From: Strigamia acuminata
Taxonomy: Eukaryota; Arthropoda; Chilopoda; Geophilomorpha; Linotaeniidae
Direction of reading: 5' to 3'
Length of the DNA stretch: 60,000 nt
NCBI GenBank assembly: GCA_949358305.1
Contig: OX442314.1
Location: 42,604,581 to 42,664,580 of the forward strand
Below are positions 50,367-60,000 of this stretch, piece after piece. The position numbers were made by a program, and so were the translations under genes. Position 1 is the stretch's first letter. Every line of letters starts with the position of its first letter. The notes beneath the pieces were generated by a model. The model saw only the letters and a list, made by a program, of their open reading frames with translations. It did no database searches and was not told where the DNA came from.

Positions 50367-50616
50367 TTGCAGCAGACAAAAGTAGAAAAACTACGGGTTA
50401 AATTGCAGACGATGTTGTAAATAAAGTGAAATAATTAAAGAAAATGTCTAATTAGCATGATTTTTAATGAAATTTCTTTGAAGGTTTAGAGTTTAACTTC
50501 GGATGTTGATAATTTTGAAACTCGTCAATCGAATTGCAATGTCATCATTTTTATTAATAAATAAAAAATTCCAAAAAAAATTACTTTGACCAAATATTTT
50601 TATTTATTCACACGAA

Positions 50617-51929
50617 TCACATTTCTTCAGTTTCAACAACAACAGGCGCTTCATCATCATCTTCCCTATCAAAATCCCACTTGAATGTTTTCGTTAAATA
50701 TTTTTTTAAACCTTCTACCCTTTTCTACAATTTCGTGCGGTACTTGTTGGTTCCCGTTCAAATTGGAGAAGAAAGAATGCAATGTGTTGACGAGGAAGTT
50801 TTCACGACTGACAATATCTACAAAGAAATCGCGAGGAATTTCCTGAAGTTGGTGATGAAGTACAAAAATGAATTTTGAATATAAATCTGCGTATTTCGTA
50901 AGAGCATTGTCGCACGAGCACAGCAAGTGGATTAAATGTTTCCATTCTTCAAATGCGTCGTACACCTGTCCTAAAATAAAACAAATAAAAGCCATTTGAA
51001 GTTCTCCGAGAATGTCTTCAGGATCTGTATACGATTTGAGCATTTGATCTAAAGTATAGGTCAAATCTAAACTGTTTTGTGATTTCACAAAACATTTAAG
51101 TTACTTTTTTAAAATCAAAATTGTCTTTTTTTTCTTCTTACTTTTTTCAGGAAATTTGGAAAAACGAATTTCCGTTCCGGGTTTTTGACACATTTTCGGA
51201 AGAAAATCATCTAGTTTTGGTCTCTTATTTGTTCTTGTTGACGATTCACTCTCATCAGTTATTAAATGGGAAACTGACGAAATTTTTTTGTTTAATGGCT
51301 GCACCCGTTCTAAAACTGTGTCTAAGAGAATAAGTTTTGTATAAAATATTTTACAAAATACGAAATTTTTTTCCTTACCAGTCATGTAGTAGGTCTGGAA
51401 AATCCATTTTTTCCAGTTGTCGTATGGATAAGCGCCTAAATGTTTGTCAAGCTCCCTTAAATTCTCTTTAAGCCTGTCTATTTCTTCATCTGAAGTGACT
51501 TCATCTTTGATATCTATATTGAACGATACACAATTCAGGTTACAGACCAATTTAAACGTTAATTAAAATAACCTTCGAGATATTTATCCCATTTTGTAAC
51601 AACTATTTCTCCTTTATTGAATTAATGAAAAAATCCAGTTCTGGGTGCCATTTGGTTGTCCCGACTAACTGCACTGAAATAAAGAAAATAAATTGTGGTC
51701 ATTAGTCATTGCAAAATCCAAATCCAAATTTTTAACCTCGAAATTACCTGTAATATACAAAATGAATGCCCAGAGGAATCATCTTGACACCTTTGATATC
51801 GGTTTCCACATTCTAAGTATTGTGATCTATTCCAAATTCAGTTTTTGGTGGTACATCTAAAAATATTAATGTCACACCTTCGCGAAATAAAGTCTTTGCA
51901 ACATCAGGATCCATATCTTGTGAAGCCAT
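50617..51929 (-). pseudogene. AAR2: AAR2 splicing factor homologue, inactivated
   Basis: AAR2 is a U5 snRNP assembly factor that binds PRP8. The ATG at 51929 opens MASQDMDPDVAKTLFREG. Exons follow at 51748-51929, 51573-51673, 51379-51513, 51142-51315 and below about 51085, with GT-AG sites and matching phases. Recognisable parts are KMIPLGIHFVYYS, LRELDKHLGAYPYDNWKKW, CQKPGTEIRFSKFP, ILGELQMAFICFILGQVYDA, LHHQLQEIPRDFFVDIVS and the acidic end APVVVETEEM with a stop at 50617-50619. Damage: TAG at 51815-51813 in place of the expected Trp; TAA in exon 2 in place of an aromatic residue (FFH*FNKG); a frame break at the start of the last exon; and a one-base A-run expansion (seven A) near 50705. 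The gene is nearly full length with introns kept, so it is a decayed gene or segmental copy, not a retrocopy. Confidence 0.88.
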
Positions 51930-52792
51930 TGTCAATTTTACACAGGTACACGGGTTTTAGCAATGTCGCTCTCTCACTTATGATGTTTGGCCTTGGTCCA
52001 AGGTTTGGCACGTGATTGGCACTCCTCTCCAATTCTTATCGCGTCACTCGGTCACTCACCCTACATTTAGCCAGTGACTTTGACCCATTTTTCACCCCTT
52101 TGTTTTTCAGTGAAGAAAACACAAAACTTAGGGGGCACAGAAAGGCTTGGGTGCATTGCACAACTCAAAAAACACATCAAACTCAAGTTGTGTGTTCTTA
52201 CAAGGAATGACATTTACTTTTGTGGCTCAATCAGAGGAAAAAAATGTTTGAAATTAGCAAAAATGCAAGTGCAAAATGGAGAGGTCAGGGGCAAATTGAA
52301 AAATCGTCGGTGCAGACGACAATTAAATTAAATCAAATGAATAAAACCATGCAATATTTAGCCCAATTTAGTCTCAGGAGAGAGCATAATATTTTTCCTC
52401 GTTGTTTTATAACCGTTTGTAGTAAATTATAGTTTACTAAATTTGAATTTCGAGCTCGTTTTTGAGCTTTTTATTCTGGCGATAGATGGCGACACGGTGA
52501 AATAGCTAATTCTAGTTTAATTAAAATAAAATAAAGTTTTTTGCGAGGAATTGCAAGAATTAGTAAGTCGGAGCACTTTGGATCGAAAACTTTAATGCAT
52601 TTTGTGGCTAAATGGAAGTCGATCCGTACTTAAAAAAAACATGTAATATTTATTCGCTCTGGTGCAGTTATTTTCTTCTGTATAACGGCAAATACAAACG
52701 GCAATAAATTAATGTATAAGTTTTTGCAAGTAAAATAAGTCTTATTTCATCAAATAATCAGATTTTAACGAAGGTGATATTGTTTTGAAAAC
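51930..52792. other. No recognisable gene
   Basis: AT-rich. Two overlapping plus-strand ORFs (70-85 residues near 52074-52432) show no family features. Immediately after the AAR2 start lie candidate upstream sequences of that gene on the minus strand, without a clear TATA. Confidence 0.4.
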
Positions 52793-52883
52793 AATAATTT
52801 GACGCGCTGTCTTTGAAATTGTTGGAAAACAATGTTTTTTCGCATGTTTTCCAACAATTTCAAAGATAGCGCGTCAAATTATT
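52793..52883. other. 39-bp-arm hairpin
   Basis: Left arm 52793-52831 and right arm 52845-52883 are complementary except for one position (tgtc against tatc), with a 13-nt loop rich in T. Arms contain ttgacgcgctgtctttgaa. Flanks show no clear duplication. It could be a small foldback transposon or a microRNA-like precursor. Confidence 0.75.
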
Positions 52884-53362
52884 CCGATGGGCGACTTCGC
52901 TGCGAAACACGTGGTCGCTAAGCAACGGAGCGATGGATAATTCTTCGCTAAATTTTAACAGTATTTTACCATTCTATTTTATATTGGTTTAAAAAAAGAA
53001 ACCATGCATAATTTATTGAGCATGAAATGAGATTCACTTTGGTGGTCAAAATGGAAGCAAATAAACTATCGGTGTTTTAATTCGTTTTTAATTTTTAATG
53101 CCAAACAGATTAGCGTAAAATGCTCCAATACATAAATATAAATCAAATAAAAATGACGTTTAGAAGTTTTTTTTTTGTTAGAAACCAATTTGGAAATTCT
53201 ATTATAGGAAATTATGCGGAATGGTGAGGGAAATGTTTGCACCTGTGTGAATCTAATAAAATCACAGAAATTTATGACTCCTAGGACGAATATTCTTCAA
53301 AAAAATTAATATGAAACATGAAACTTTGACAATTCAATTTGTGGCGCAAGTCGGAGAGTTTA

Positions 53363-53363
<1 letters not shown>

Positions 53364-53420
<57 letters not shown>

Positions 53421-53433
53421 GTGTGTGTGTGTG
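53364..53433. repeat. (GT)n microsatellite
   Basis: About 70 bp of alternating GT with one gggtggg interruption. A minus-strand ORF with a (His-Thr) run is an artefact of it. Confidence 0.95.
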
Positions 53434-54300
53434 ACCTGTGTGAAGAGGGGCCGGAAGTGTCTTTACCCTTGAGAGGTGTGATATAAATGGCAGCAGGTGT
53501 TCCTCCTCCAATATTCAGTAAAGAGACACCAGTCTCCTTTAGGCAAAGTCAACCCGACAGGTGTTTGAAGGGAAATGCAAGAAAAATAAATGGAAAATAT
53601 AAAAGAAAGAGAGAAAGAAAGAAAGATACGACGTTCCTCGCTTTACTTGGGGCACATAACCATGAAATTAGCTTTTTTCCTGTGGCATAAAGGTGATGAG
53701 ACAAATTATAAAAAGATTTTTTTTTTCTTAAAAGTTTAATTCCACATTACCGGTATGTTTGATAAATGATTTTTTGGTTAAATGCACTGCCATGAATATG
53801 TCATGATGTTTGATTCCAAGGCTTCTCACTTCCTCATAATAACCCAGGCCTTGATGTGACCTGATAAAGAGGTCTTCATTCAGCTGATTTACACCTGTTT
53901 CATTTGTTGTTTTATTTTCATTTTATGGAAGTTGTTGAAAAAGTTTTTGGTGGTAAACTTTATCAAGTTTCTGTTTCAAACATGCATTTCGTGGGATTTA
54001 AATTAATTAAATTTAATTTAATTTTAATTTAATTTAATTTTAATTTTCTGGAAATATTTTTTTCTTTTAAAATTTGAATTTTGAATAGAAATCAAAAAAG
54101 TCACTAATTCAAGAGACAATATAATAATTTTGTTTTCCAAAACTGGAATAATTGACAAGTCTAAATGACTCGGTAATTGAATTTTCCCTCAAATTTTCCG
54201 TCGAATTTTTCACTCGCCTTGACCTGCGCGCTCACGTGCGCGCTTGACCTGCACCCACCTGCGCCCCTCGCTTTTAATTTAATTTTTTAACTTTGGTTAT
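53434..54300. other. AT-rich non-coding stretch
   Basis: No gene is seen. Short simple repeats occur: aaagaaagagagaaag near 53600 and taatttaatttt at 54000-54046. Confidence 0.5.
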
Positions 54301-54507
54301 TGTTAAGTTATGTTAATGTAATGTTGAGTTCATTGTTGAAGAACGTGTTATTGCTATATCATACTGTTACATTGTTGTAAAAGCGTTACCATGACAATTT
54401 TGTATTACTCCTCACTTGCTTGTATTTTACCCACGAGTAAAGACGTGTGTTTTGTTTTCCACTTTAAAAACCTCTCCTTTATTTCAACGTGATGCCCCAG
54501 CATAACA
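54301..54507. mobile_element. Solo LTR, 207 bp
   Basis: The element begins tgttaagttatg and ends ccagcataaca, the TG...CA ends of an LTR, with short inverted termini TGTTA/TAACA. It is flanked by a 5-bp direct repeat GTTAT (54296-54300 and 54508-54512). TGTTA ends and a 5-bp target duplication are typical of Ty1/copia-type LTRs. No internal region or second LTR is present, so it is a solo LTR left by recombination. Confidence 0.75.
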
Positions 54508-54512
54508 GTTAT

Positions 54513-55292
54513 TAAAATTTAGCAATATCTTTGGTTTATTTTTTGTATTTTTAATATTGTTTACTATTGGCTGGAATTAGGTTTTGCTTTCGTGTTAATT
54601 TCTGAATTTTGGAGTGTTTTATTACATAACTTGATCAAAACTGCCGGTAAATTTCATATTTATTATTCAGTTTTAAAGATAATGATGTGATGATAATATG
54701 CATCTTTCCAAGTCCCATCGAATCCCCTCCGAATCCCATCCGAATCCCCAGAATCTATCCGAATCCTACGAATCCCATCCGTATAAAAAAAACAAAAACA
54801 AGTATTATCCTGTAATATTCACAGCATCGTATCACAACGTTTATTAGCAATATCAAAAAGAAAAAACAACACATTATATTTTTGATATTGTCGATCTAAA
54901 CAAACTTAGTTTATTTAGCAGCTATAGAACATTTTTAATTTTATTATTAGTGGTGCTCTTTATTTATTTAGAAAAATGTAAATGTCAATGGAAAAAAAAT
55001 ATTTTTGTACATTATTTTGTAAATTACATCTGCCTTGTGGCAGCACTGTTTTTAGAATATTTTACAGTAGTTTAATTTTATAATAATGAGAAATAAAAGC
55101 ATTTTCACACGAATTTAATCGAATCCGATGTTTTTTCATTTGTCGAAAGAAAAAGTAGAAAAATAGGTTTGATTCTGCTTGTTTGCGACTCCAATGATGA
55201 AATTAAAGTTTGAAATTAATTTACACAGTTTTTATTTATTTGTTTGTTTATTAAAAAAAAAAATTGAATTGAAAATAAAGATTTTTGTCCGC
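54513..55292. other. No gene; short gaatccc repeat
   Basis: AT-rich. Positions 54714-54781 contain a degenerate repeat of gaatcccatcc, about 11-12 bp per unit. Confidence 0.5.
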
Positions 55293-55478
55293 TTATTGGT
55301 ACTCTACCCTGAATCCCGATATAAAAGATAATCCAGTAGGCACGTTCTTCTGATATTTCACGTAATCTTGACCAAAAAAATTTAAAAGAATGAATTCTTC
55401 TTCGTGTATCCGCTCGTTAAAGAAATTCCATGATGCGATAGTGTAACCGATTAAACAGATCGGATTGCACAATACAAT
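55293..55478 (-). pseudogene. ICMT: Last exon of ICMT (isoprenylcysteine methyltransferase), orphan
   Basis: The minus-strand exon opens after a tttctaattgcag acceptor (55479 onward) and reads IVLCNPICLIGYTIASWNFF, NERIHEEEFILLNFFGQDYV, KYQKNVPTGLSFISG, stop at 55293-55295. The CNPIC, EEE and FFG..Y..Y...VPTG pattern is the C-terminal catalytic end of ICMT, the ER membrane enzyme that methylates prenylated CaaX proteins. The exon is intact and has no stop codons, but no upstream exon is visible before the lectin-related region begins at about 55700. It is therefore either the end of a gene with a large intron reaching beyond it or, more likely, a broken copy. Family call firm; status uncertain. 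Confidence 0.8.
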
Positions 55479-55737
55479 CTGCAATTAGAAATAAACTTTT
55501 AGTGAGTAAATGCTATAAAGAAGGCTGCAAAAGTAGATTATTTGCTTCTAAAAAATGCTTATTCAAGAAACACAATTCCAGCAATTTCCATTAAAAAATA
55601 TAGTGTTGGATTGAACAATACACATTACTCCTGTCATGTATGCAATACGTGTCATCGTCACGTATTGTATACTGACATCGTCAGTTATATAATGCGTGAC
55701 ATTATTTGGGGTATATAAACCCCCAACCATTGGTGAA
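55479..55737. other. Intergenic or intron, TATA-like motif
   Basis: No coding sequence is seen. A gtatataaaccccc motif at about 55711 could be a core promoter for sequence to its right, including the older lectin copy. Confidence 0.35.
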
Positions 55738-55960
55738 GTCGAAAAATGTCCGGTCGAAAAAAATCCTGGTCGAGATGAATCCTGGTCGAAAATTTTCCTG
55801 GTCGAAAATTATCCTGTTTGAGTCGAAAAAATTCCTAGTCGAAAATTTTCCTGGTCGAAAATTTTCCTGGTCGAAAATAATCCCAGTCGAAAAAAAGCGC
55901 ACTTTACCTCGAGTCGAAAAGAATCCCGGTCGCAAAGAATCCGGGTCGAAAATATTCCTC
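55738..55960. repeat. Degenerate 'cctggtcgaaaa' tandem repeat (inverted partner)
   Basis: About ten copies of a unit of the kind cctggtcgaaaattttcctg. It is the reverse complement of the array at 49050-49290. It stands just upstream of the older lectin copy. A 150-residue ORF from 55706 reads through it into the lectin membrane segment. Confidence 0.8.
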
Positions 55961-56026
55961 CTCGCCCGACCGGTTAACATTGCAGCGAGTCGGAAATGTG
56001 GGAAGAAGAGCAAAACAAGTCCGGGT

Positions 56027-58714
56027 ATGCGATTTCGAATTCGAACTGACAAACAAGCTTTACTTGATTTAATGAATGTCTCGTTTGGCAGCAAGAAAAA
56101 AAACCTCTGGATAATATTGGCTGTGCTTTGTTGCTGTTGTTGCTTTATTAGCGTGTGATGATTACAAAATCCGTATTTATCAATGTTCACAATAGATGGC
56201 GCTGTTTACCAAACGCGCGTAATTCAAACTCGATAAAACTAAAAAGTGTGATAAATAATTATTTAGACACGGTGAATAAAATAAGACTATTTTATTCATT
56301 ATAAACTAAGTATTATTTACTTGACAATGTTGATTCTATCGAATCAATATCTACATTACTTACCTGTCGAAGGGAACCAATCGGACCCTTTCGGACCCCA
56401 ACTGGGCCCATCTGGACATAGTCATATATTAGGTCCGGACTAGTGACCCACGAATCCGTTAATTCGTACGCTGATTGGCTGTCGCCAATCTAGTAGTTCT
56501 ACAGAACTATATAAGCATCAGTTTCTCACCTCTCAATCCCCCCTGGCTTGATAACTGTAAATGTCTGTAATTGAATTGTTGTTATCGTTTGATCTCACTT
56601 TCTTATCGACACATCAGGCCACCTCAGCTCTCCACAATCGGTATTCATTACTATTGTTATTGTTGTTGTAGGGCCTTTTCGGGAAGGCTAACTCCGGTAA
56701 TAGACATGCATTCGCATGAAATGGCCCCGTAACGTTAGCCAGCTGTTCTACGGGACAGTAGGATTTCGTACGGTGGCTTAATATAACGGTCGTATACAGT
56801 ACGACCTTGCTAAATGAAAGTAGGTCCCTCAGCTAACTGGCCACAGTCCGCTACAGGATGGCTGTTGTAAACAGCCCTCGCAGGTTCCCGTCTTTCTACG
56901 ATTGGTCCTTCCGCTCGTTAAAAGTCGGTAAAGGCCTAATGCACAGGTAACACGCCGGGTTGGTAGCCCGTGAGTAATATCTTCAAGATGTTGCGATAAA
57001 TAACTACCTGGATAATGGTAATCCAACGGCAGTGGCCAAATAATATTTTACCCCGTGCTCGATCAATGGATCCCGTCATCGTAAGGCATGCTGGCGGATG
57101 GAGGAGTCAAATCCTCCCGCGATGGTTCTCTCGACCGTCGTGACGGTCCCCGCCCCATTGTACCCTCCGGGTTAGTAACCCGTGAACGATATATAAAATA
57201 TGTCGTGTTAAACAAATTACTCGGGCATTGGTAATCCTGTATTGGCAATATCTTTTAAACCCGGTAAGTCCATAGAAATGTTTACCTGGTGGTTGGTACC
57301 ACCGATAGCGAGTTAAAGCACACAATTAAATACTCGGCGCCTGATCACGAGATCTTGTCGTCGTAAGGCATGCTGGCAGATGGAGTCTCAACAACTCCCG
57401 CGACGTTCTCTCAATTGTCGTGACGGTCCCCGCCCAATTAATATTTATACAACAATTCATTTGTTGTATTCCACTAATTACTTTACTTTTATTCATTTGG
57501 AACATGGAATATTCTGCTGAATATTCCTACTTATGCGAAGGACTCTTCGCATTATTAGATACTCGAGCTGCGGACCAAATACGTCTCCATAGCGATATTT
57601 GTGACGATGCCGCAAGTCAGCCGTATCCCTTTGGCTTCGCCCGGATCCTCAACCAGTTGATGCCGCCCTTTTACACGCGTCCAGAACCCATCTTTGTTAT
57701 TGATTAATATTTAATAATAAATATGTTATGTCACACTAAAACTGTAAGTTATTTCTACTTGATCACATATTCATGTTTGTAAAGGCTTCCGTAGCTTATC
57801 TCGGTTAGGTTGTTGCTAAACTTAGCAACGTCTTGTATAAACCGACTTATCTATCTTAAAAGGACTAATAAATTAGCCCAAAAGTAGAATCGTCACAAGC
57901 GTAGCAGTCCTAGGTGCAATACTCGGATACGCGATCATCGGTGGAGGCGGATCCGCTAAAGGACAAGGAGCGTTCGAACCCGGAGGTTTATTTGGCGGTG
58001 AGTCCGACAAAAATCGCCCTCGAATACTTTGCACTGAACCGTCTCGTAATTCTGATTGCAGCACCGCTAGGCTATTGTCCCGCGACCAGAACGAAAGCTA
58101 CAAACGTTCCTCCGGTCAAAAAACTGGATTTTTCCAAGGCGCCAGTGACGGAGAGTAGCGACTTTGGATCGAGAACGTTTTCGGTCGAGTACCCGCTAGA
58201 TGCCGATCCGCTTACTTGTAGCCACACTTCCGAGAAAGACGAGCCGCAGGACGTGGCACCGTGGTGGCGAGTTGATATGACTGTTCAGCACGTGATTGAT
58301 AACGTGGTTTTTGTGGGTAGAATAATCCACGGTGAGTTGAAATGTGCGTGCTTGTGCGTGCAGATGTTGAGTAATTGTGTATTTGCAGCGGCGAGAGACA
58401 ACGATATCGAGGTTAGAGTTGGCGATCATATCGATGGGGTTGGTATACTCGGGCGATTCACCAAGAACGGCTTGTGTAATGAACATAGAGGCGTCCGAAT
58501 AGCGGGGGAAGAATTTAATTTCAAATGTCCACCGACGCTGGTAGGGCGATACCTAACCGTGCAGAAGATTAAGATGTGTCCTGCGTGCGGTAGGTTTTGT
58601 CTGAGTATTTGTACTTTGGAGATTAATGGATACGTGGTGCCACCGCCAGCGCCACCGCCAGCGCCACGGCAAGAAAGACGACAGAAAAGATTCATTCGCA
58701 ACTGGTTTCACTAA
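56027..58714 (+). pseudogene. Older F-type-lectin-like copy, split by a solo LTR
   Basis: The ATG at 56027 opens MRFRIRTDKQALLDLMNVSF, then GSKKKNLWIILAVLCCCCC without an intron, so this copy shows an alternative start to the array genes. The 1744-bp LTR interrupts the membrane segment at 56154. Coding resumes at 57902, with exons ending at 57997, then 58062-58331 and 58389-58714. The lectin part is open but diverged: PLDADPLTCSHT, APWWRVDMTV, DIEVRVGDHIDGVGI, FKCPPTLVGRYLTV, an inserted CPACGRFC, and the tail PPPAPPPAPRQERRQKRF. The former exon 1 (ATG at 55996) lacks a GT donor here. Without removal of the LTR it cannot make the anchored protein, though a TM-less product from inside the LTR is conceivable. 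Confidence 0.82.
56154..57897. mobile_element. Solo LTR, 1744 bp, inserted in lectin exon
   Basis: The ends are tgtgatgatt and aatcgtcaca (TG...CA, 10-bp inverted ends with one difference), and AGCG is duplicated on both sides (56150-56153 and 57898-57901). Removing the insert and one AGCG restores the lectin reading frame ATT AGC GTA GCA. The inside has paired CCAAT motifs (gattggctgtcgccaatc, about 56472), tatataag at about 56508, and aataaatt near the end (about 57868). It also has internal direct repeats: gtaaggcatgctgg at 57081 and 57363, and gtgacggtccccgccc twice. A 4-bp duplication and long LTR suit a gypsy or BEL/Pao type. No retroviral genes are present. Confidence 0.75.
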
Positions 58715-58810
58715 TATTTATTAGTATCGGTTATGAATGAAAAAAAATAAACGTTTGTGTAAAATGTTCTGTTTTCTTTGCTTTATTAAAATTTTAAGAA
58801 AATAAATGTA

Positions 58811-59100
58811 AGGCACTAACAAACAACTGTTAATTCGTTCTGGACAAAAATCAACTTGCCCCCACAACTCTCGTTAAGATTTTTACATCGTACGTTCTTC
58901 CAATCACCGGGTAACTTCTCCTTCATCGCCCACGTCATTGTTTTAGTATCGACGATTTTAATGCGCCGTTTTTTACTTTAAACACCGATGTCGACTTCAT
59001 CGTTTCCTTTCCACTTTTCGGAATTGATCGAATCCATCGCTTCTTTCTTCGTAGGTTGTCGGTTCGATTACTTCCGATCTATACGCTTATCCAAACTATT
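58811..59100 (-). pseudogene. Unidentified coding remnant
   Basis: One minus-strand frame gives KEAMDSINSEKWKGNDEVDI, a stop, SKKRRIKIVDTKTMTWAMKE, KLPGDWKNVRCKNLNESCGG, KLIFVQNELTVVC and a stop near 58816. Composition looks like real protein, and two in-frame stops break it. I do not recognise the family. It begins where similarity to the array 3' flank ends (about 58810). Confidence 0.35.
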
Positions 59101-59624
59101 TAATATGAAACGATATCGTTTTCATTAAAACTTTACAAACTGTTTATGAAAAAATTATTTCTATTTTTATTAAAAGAAACAACTCTTGTATTTTACCGAA
59201 TTTCCGTATTCGCGAAAATTTTATCTTAATTATGAAGTCGAGCAGGTGATGGCTACCTCGAAGCATTGGCTGGGACACGTTACTGCGGGGTGCTGGTAAT
59301 CCAAAAGCCAAGAAAATTCTTTTCATGGCGGAAGATGCTCGTTGTGACGCCTCAAATGGTGTATTTTTTTGTGTAGCATTTATGAATCAGAAAAAAATCG
59401 ACTTTTGTGTAAAATTTCCTCTTTTTTTGCATTCCGAAGCTTAAAAACGGTCACTTTTATAGCCGGTCGAACCATTTGGCCTACTTAAGTGGTTGTGTTG
59501 TTCCGGTCACCGGAAGTTTATAAGAATTTTAAATGAATAATGTTTAGCTTCAAAGTGAGGCCTAAAACCCACTTGCTTCGCGTGGATGCAAAACTTCTTT
59601 AGTTTAACTGAACACAATTCTTCG
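59101..59624. other. No recognisable gene
   Basis: Mixed AT-rich sequence. The stretch 59240-59340 has a weak look of a retrotransposon tail in one frame, which I could not support. Near 59370-59420 the text resembles a diverged lectin 3' end (tttatgaatcagaaaaaaat, then tttgtgtaaaat). Confidence 0.35.
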
Positions 59625-59810
59625 AAGAAACGCAGAAATAACTTTCTGCGTGATCAACAACGAACACAGTAATTTGAACGGCGAAGAACAATTCATAATC
59701 ACCACAAACAATCAACATTTTCGCGAGACATTTAGTCACGTTATTAAAACCAATAAAACCACTTCTCGCGCTGCACTGCACGCCGAACTGTCGATTGTTC
59801 CCACCGAACT
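59625..59810. repeat. Recurrent module upstream of the last lectin copy
   Basis: Full module from aagaaacgcagaaataac to ttgttcccaccgaac, only about 35 bp before the ttaacattgcagcgagtcgg that leads each lectin. This arrangement, with no minisatellite between, is probably the ancestral one. Confidence 0.7.
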
Positions 59811-59875
59811 CGCTTCGTCTGGTTAACATTGCAGCGAGTCGGAAATGTGGGAAGAAGAGCATGAGAAGTCCGGGT

Positions 59876-60000
59876 ATGCGATTTCAAATTCGAACAGACA
59901 AACAAGCTTTACTTGATTTAATTAATGTCTCGTTTGACAGCAAGAAAAAAATCCTCTGGATAATATTGGCTGTGATTTGTTGCTGTTTTTGCTGTTGTTT
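59876..60000 (+). CDS. F-type-lectin-like membrane protein, partial 5' end (older type)
   Basis: The ATG at 59876 opens MRFQIRTDKQALLDLINVSF, then DSKKKILWIILAVICCCFCC, and the frame is open to the window edge. As in the copy at 56027, the leader is joined to the membrane segment without an intron, and the array-type donor is absent (gcatgag for gcgtgag). The cysteine run is broken by Phe and extended. The lectin part lies beyond the window. Confidence 0.6.
   Translation, partial: MRFQIRTDKQALLDLINVSFDSKKKILWIILAVICCCFCCC

Noticed and set aside
53281-53511. Minus-strand ORF with His-Thr run
   Set aside because: Translation of the GT microsatellite.
57420-57707. 95-residue ORF inside the solo LTR
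   Set aside because: No domain features; probably chance within LTR sequence.
56154-57897. Insert considered as a DNA transposon with 10-bp inverted ends
   Set aside because: TG...CA ends, paired CCAAT, TATA and polyA-like signals and a 4-bp duplication fit a solo LTR better. No transposase is visible.
59200-59340. Possible LINE reverse-transcriptase tail
   Set aside because: Only a short weak resemblance in shifting frames.

Overview
The window is nuclear DNA of an animal, most likely an insect or another arthropod. It is AT-rich. It has short GT-AG introns of about 55-90 bp, palindromic MITEs, two solo LTRs, and remnants of metazoan nuclear genes (TFIIA gamma, SNAPC3, TFIIIC subunit 2, AAR2, histone H2B, ICMT). 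Nothing bacterial is present. I did not see rRNA, tRNA or CRISPR.

Positions 1-45652 are one tandem array of very similar units of 4.96-5.79 kb, cut by the left window edge. In the phase set by the right end of the array there is a partial unit 0 (1-2307) and eight complete units. Each complete unit holds, in order: a 155-bp module that also occurs outside the array; an 11-bp-period minisatellite of 0.8-1.5 kb with a GC-rich 164-bp foldback element inside it; a four-exon gene for a membrane-anchored F-type-lectin-like protein of 260-262 residues; a cluster of eleven CAGCTG motifs; an AT-rich stretch; a 777-bp foldback MITE; a frameshifted TFIIA gamma copy; and two palindromes. The eight lectin genes are open from the proposed exon 1 to the stop. 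The nine TFIIA gamma copies all carry the same one-base frameshift.

Positions 45653-60000 are the right flank. They hold decayed single-copy genes: H2B (-), SNAPC3 (+), GTF3C2 (+), AAR2 (-) and the last exon of ICMT (-). They also hold two solo LTRs, a second hairpin, an inverted pair of 'gaccagga' repeat arrays, and two older diverged lectin copies. One of these copies is split by a 1744-bp solo LTR; the other runs off the window end.

The best lead is the lectin array. It is a young, homogenised multicopy family. Its 5' end appears to have been rebuilt compared with the older copies: the ancestral start is closed by a stop codon, while a new ATG, a 4-bp insertion and a new splice donor restore the frame. 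The flank is also notable because five of its six recognisable remnants are nuclear transcription, splicing or chromatin factors, and several are plainly broken. This would suit a low-recombination or dispensable chromosome region, but that is inference. Copy number and order within the array depend on the assembly.
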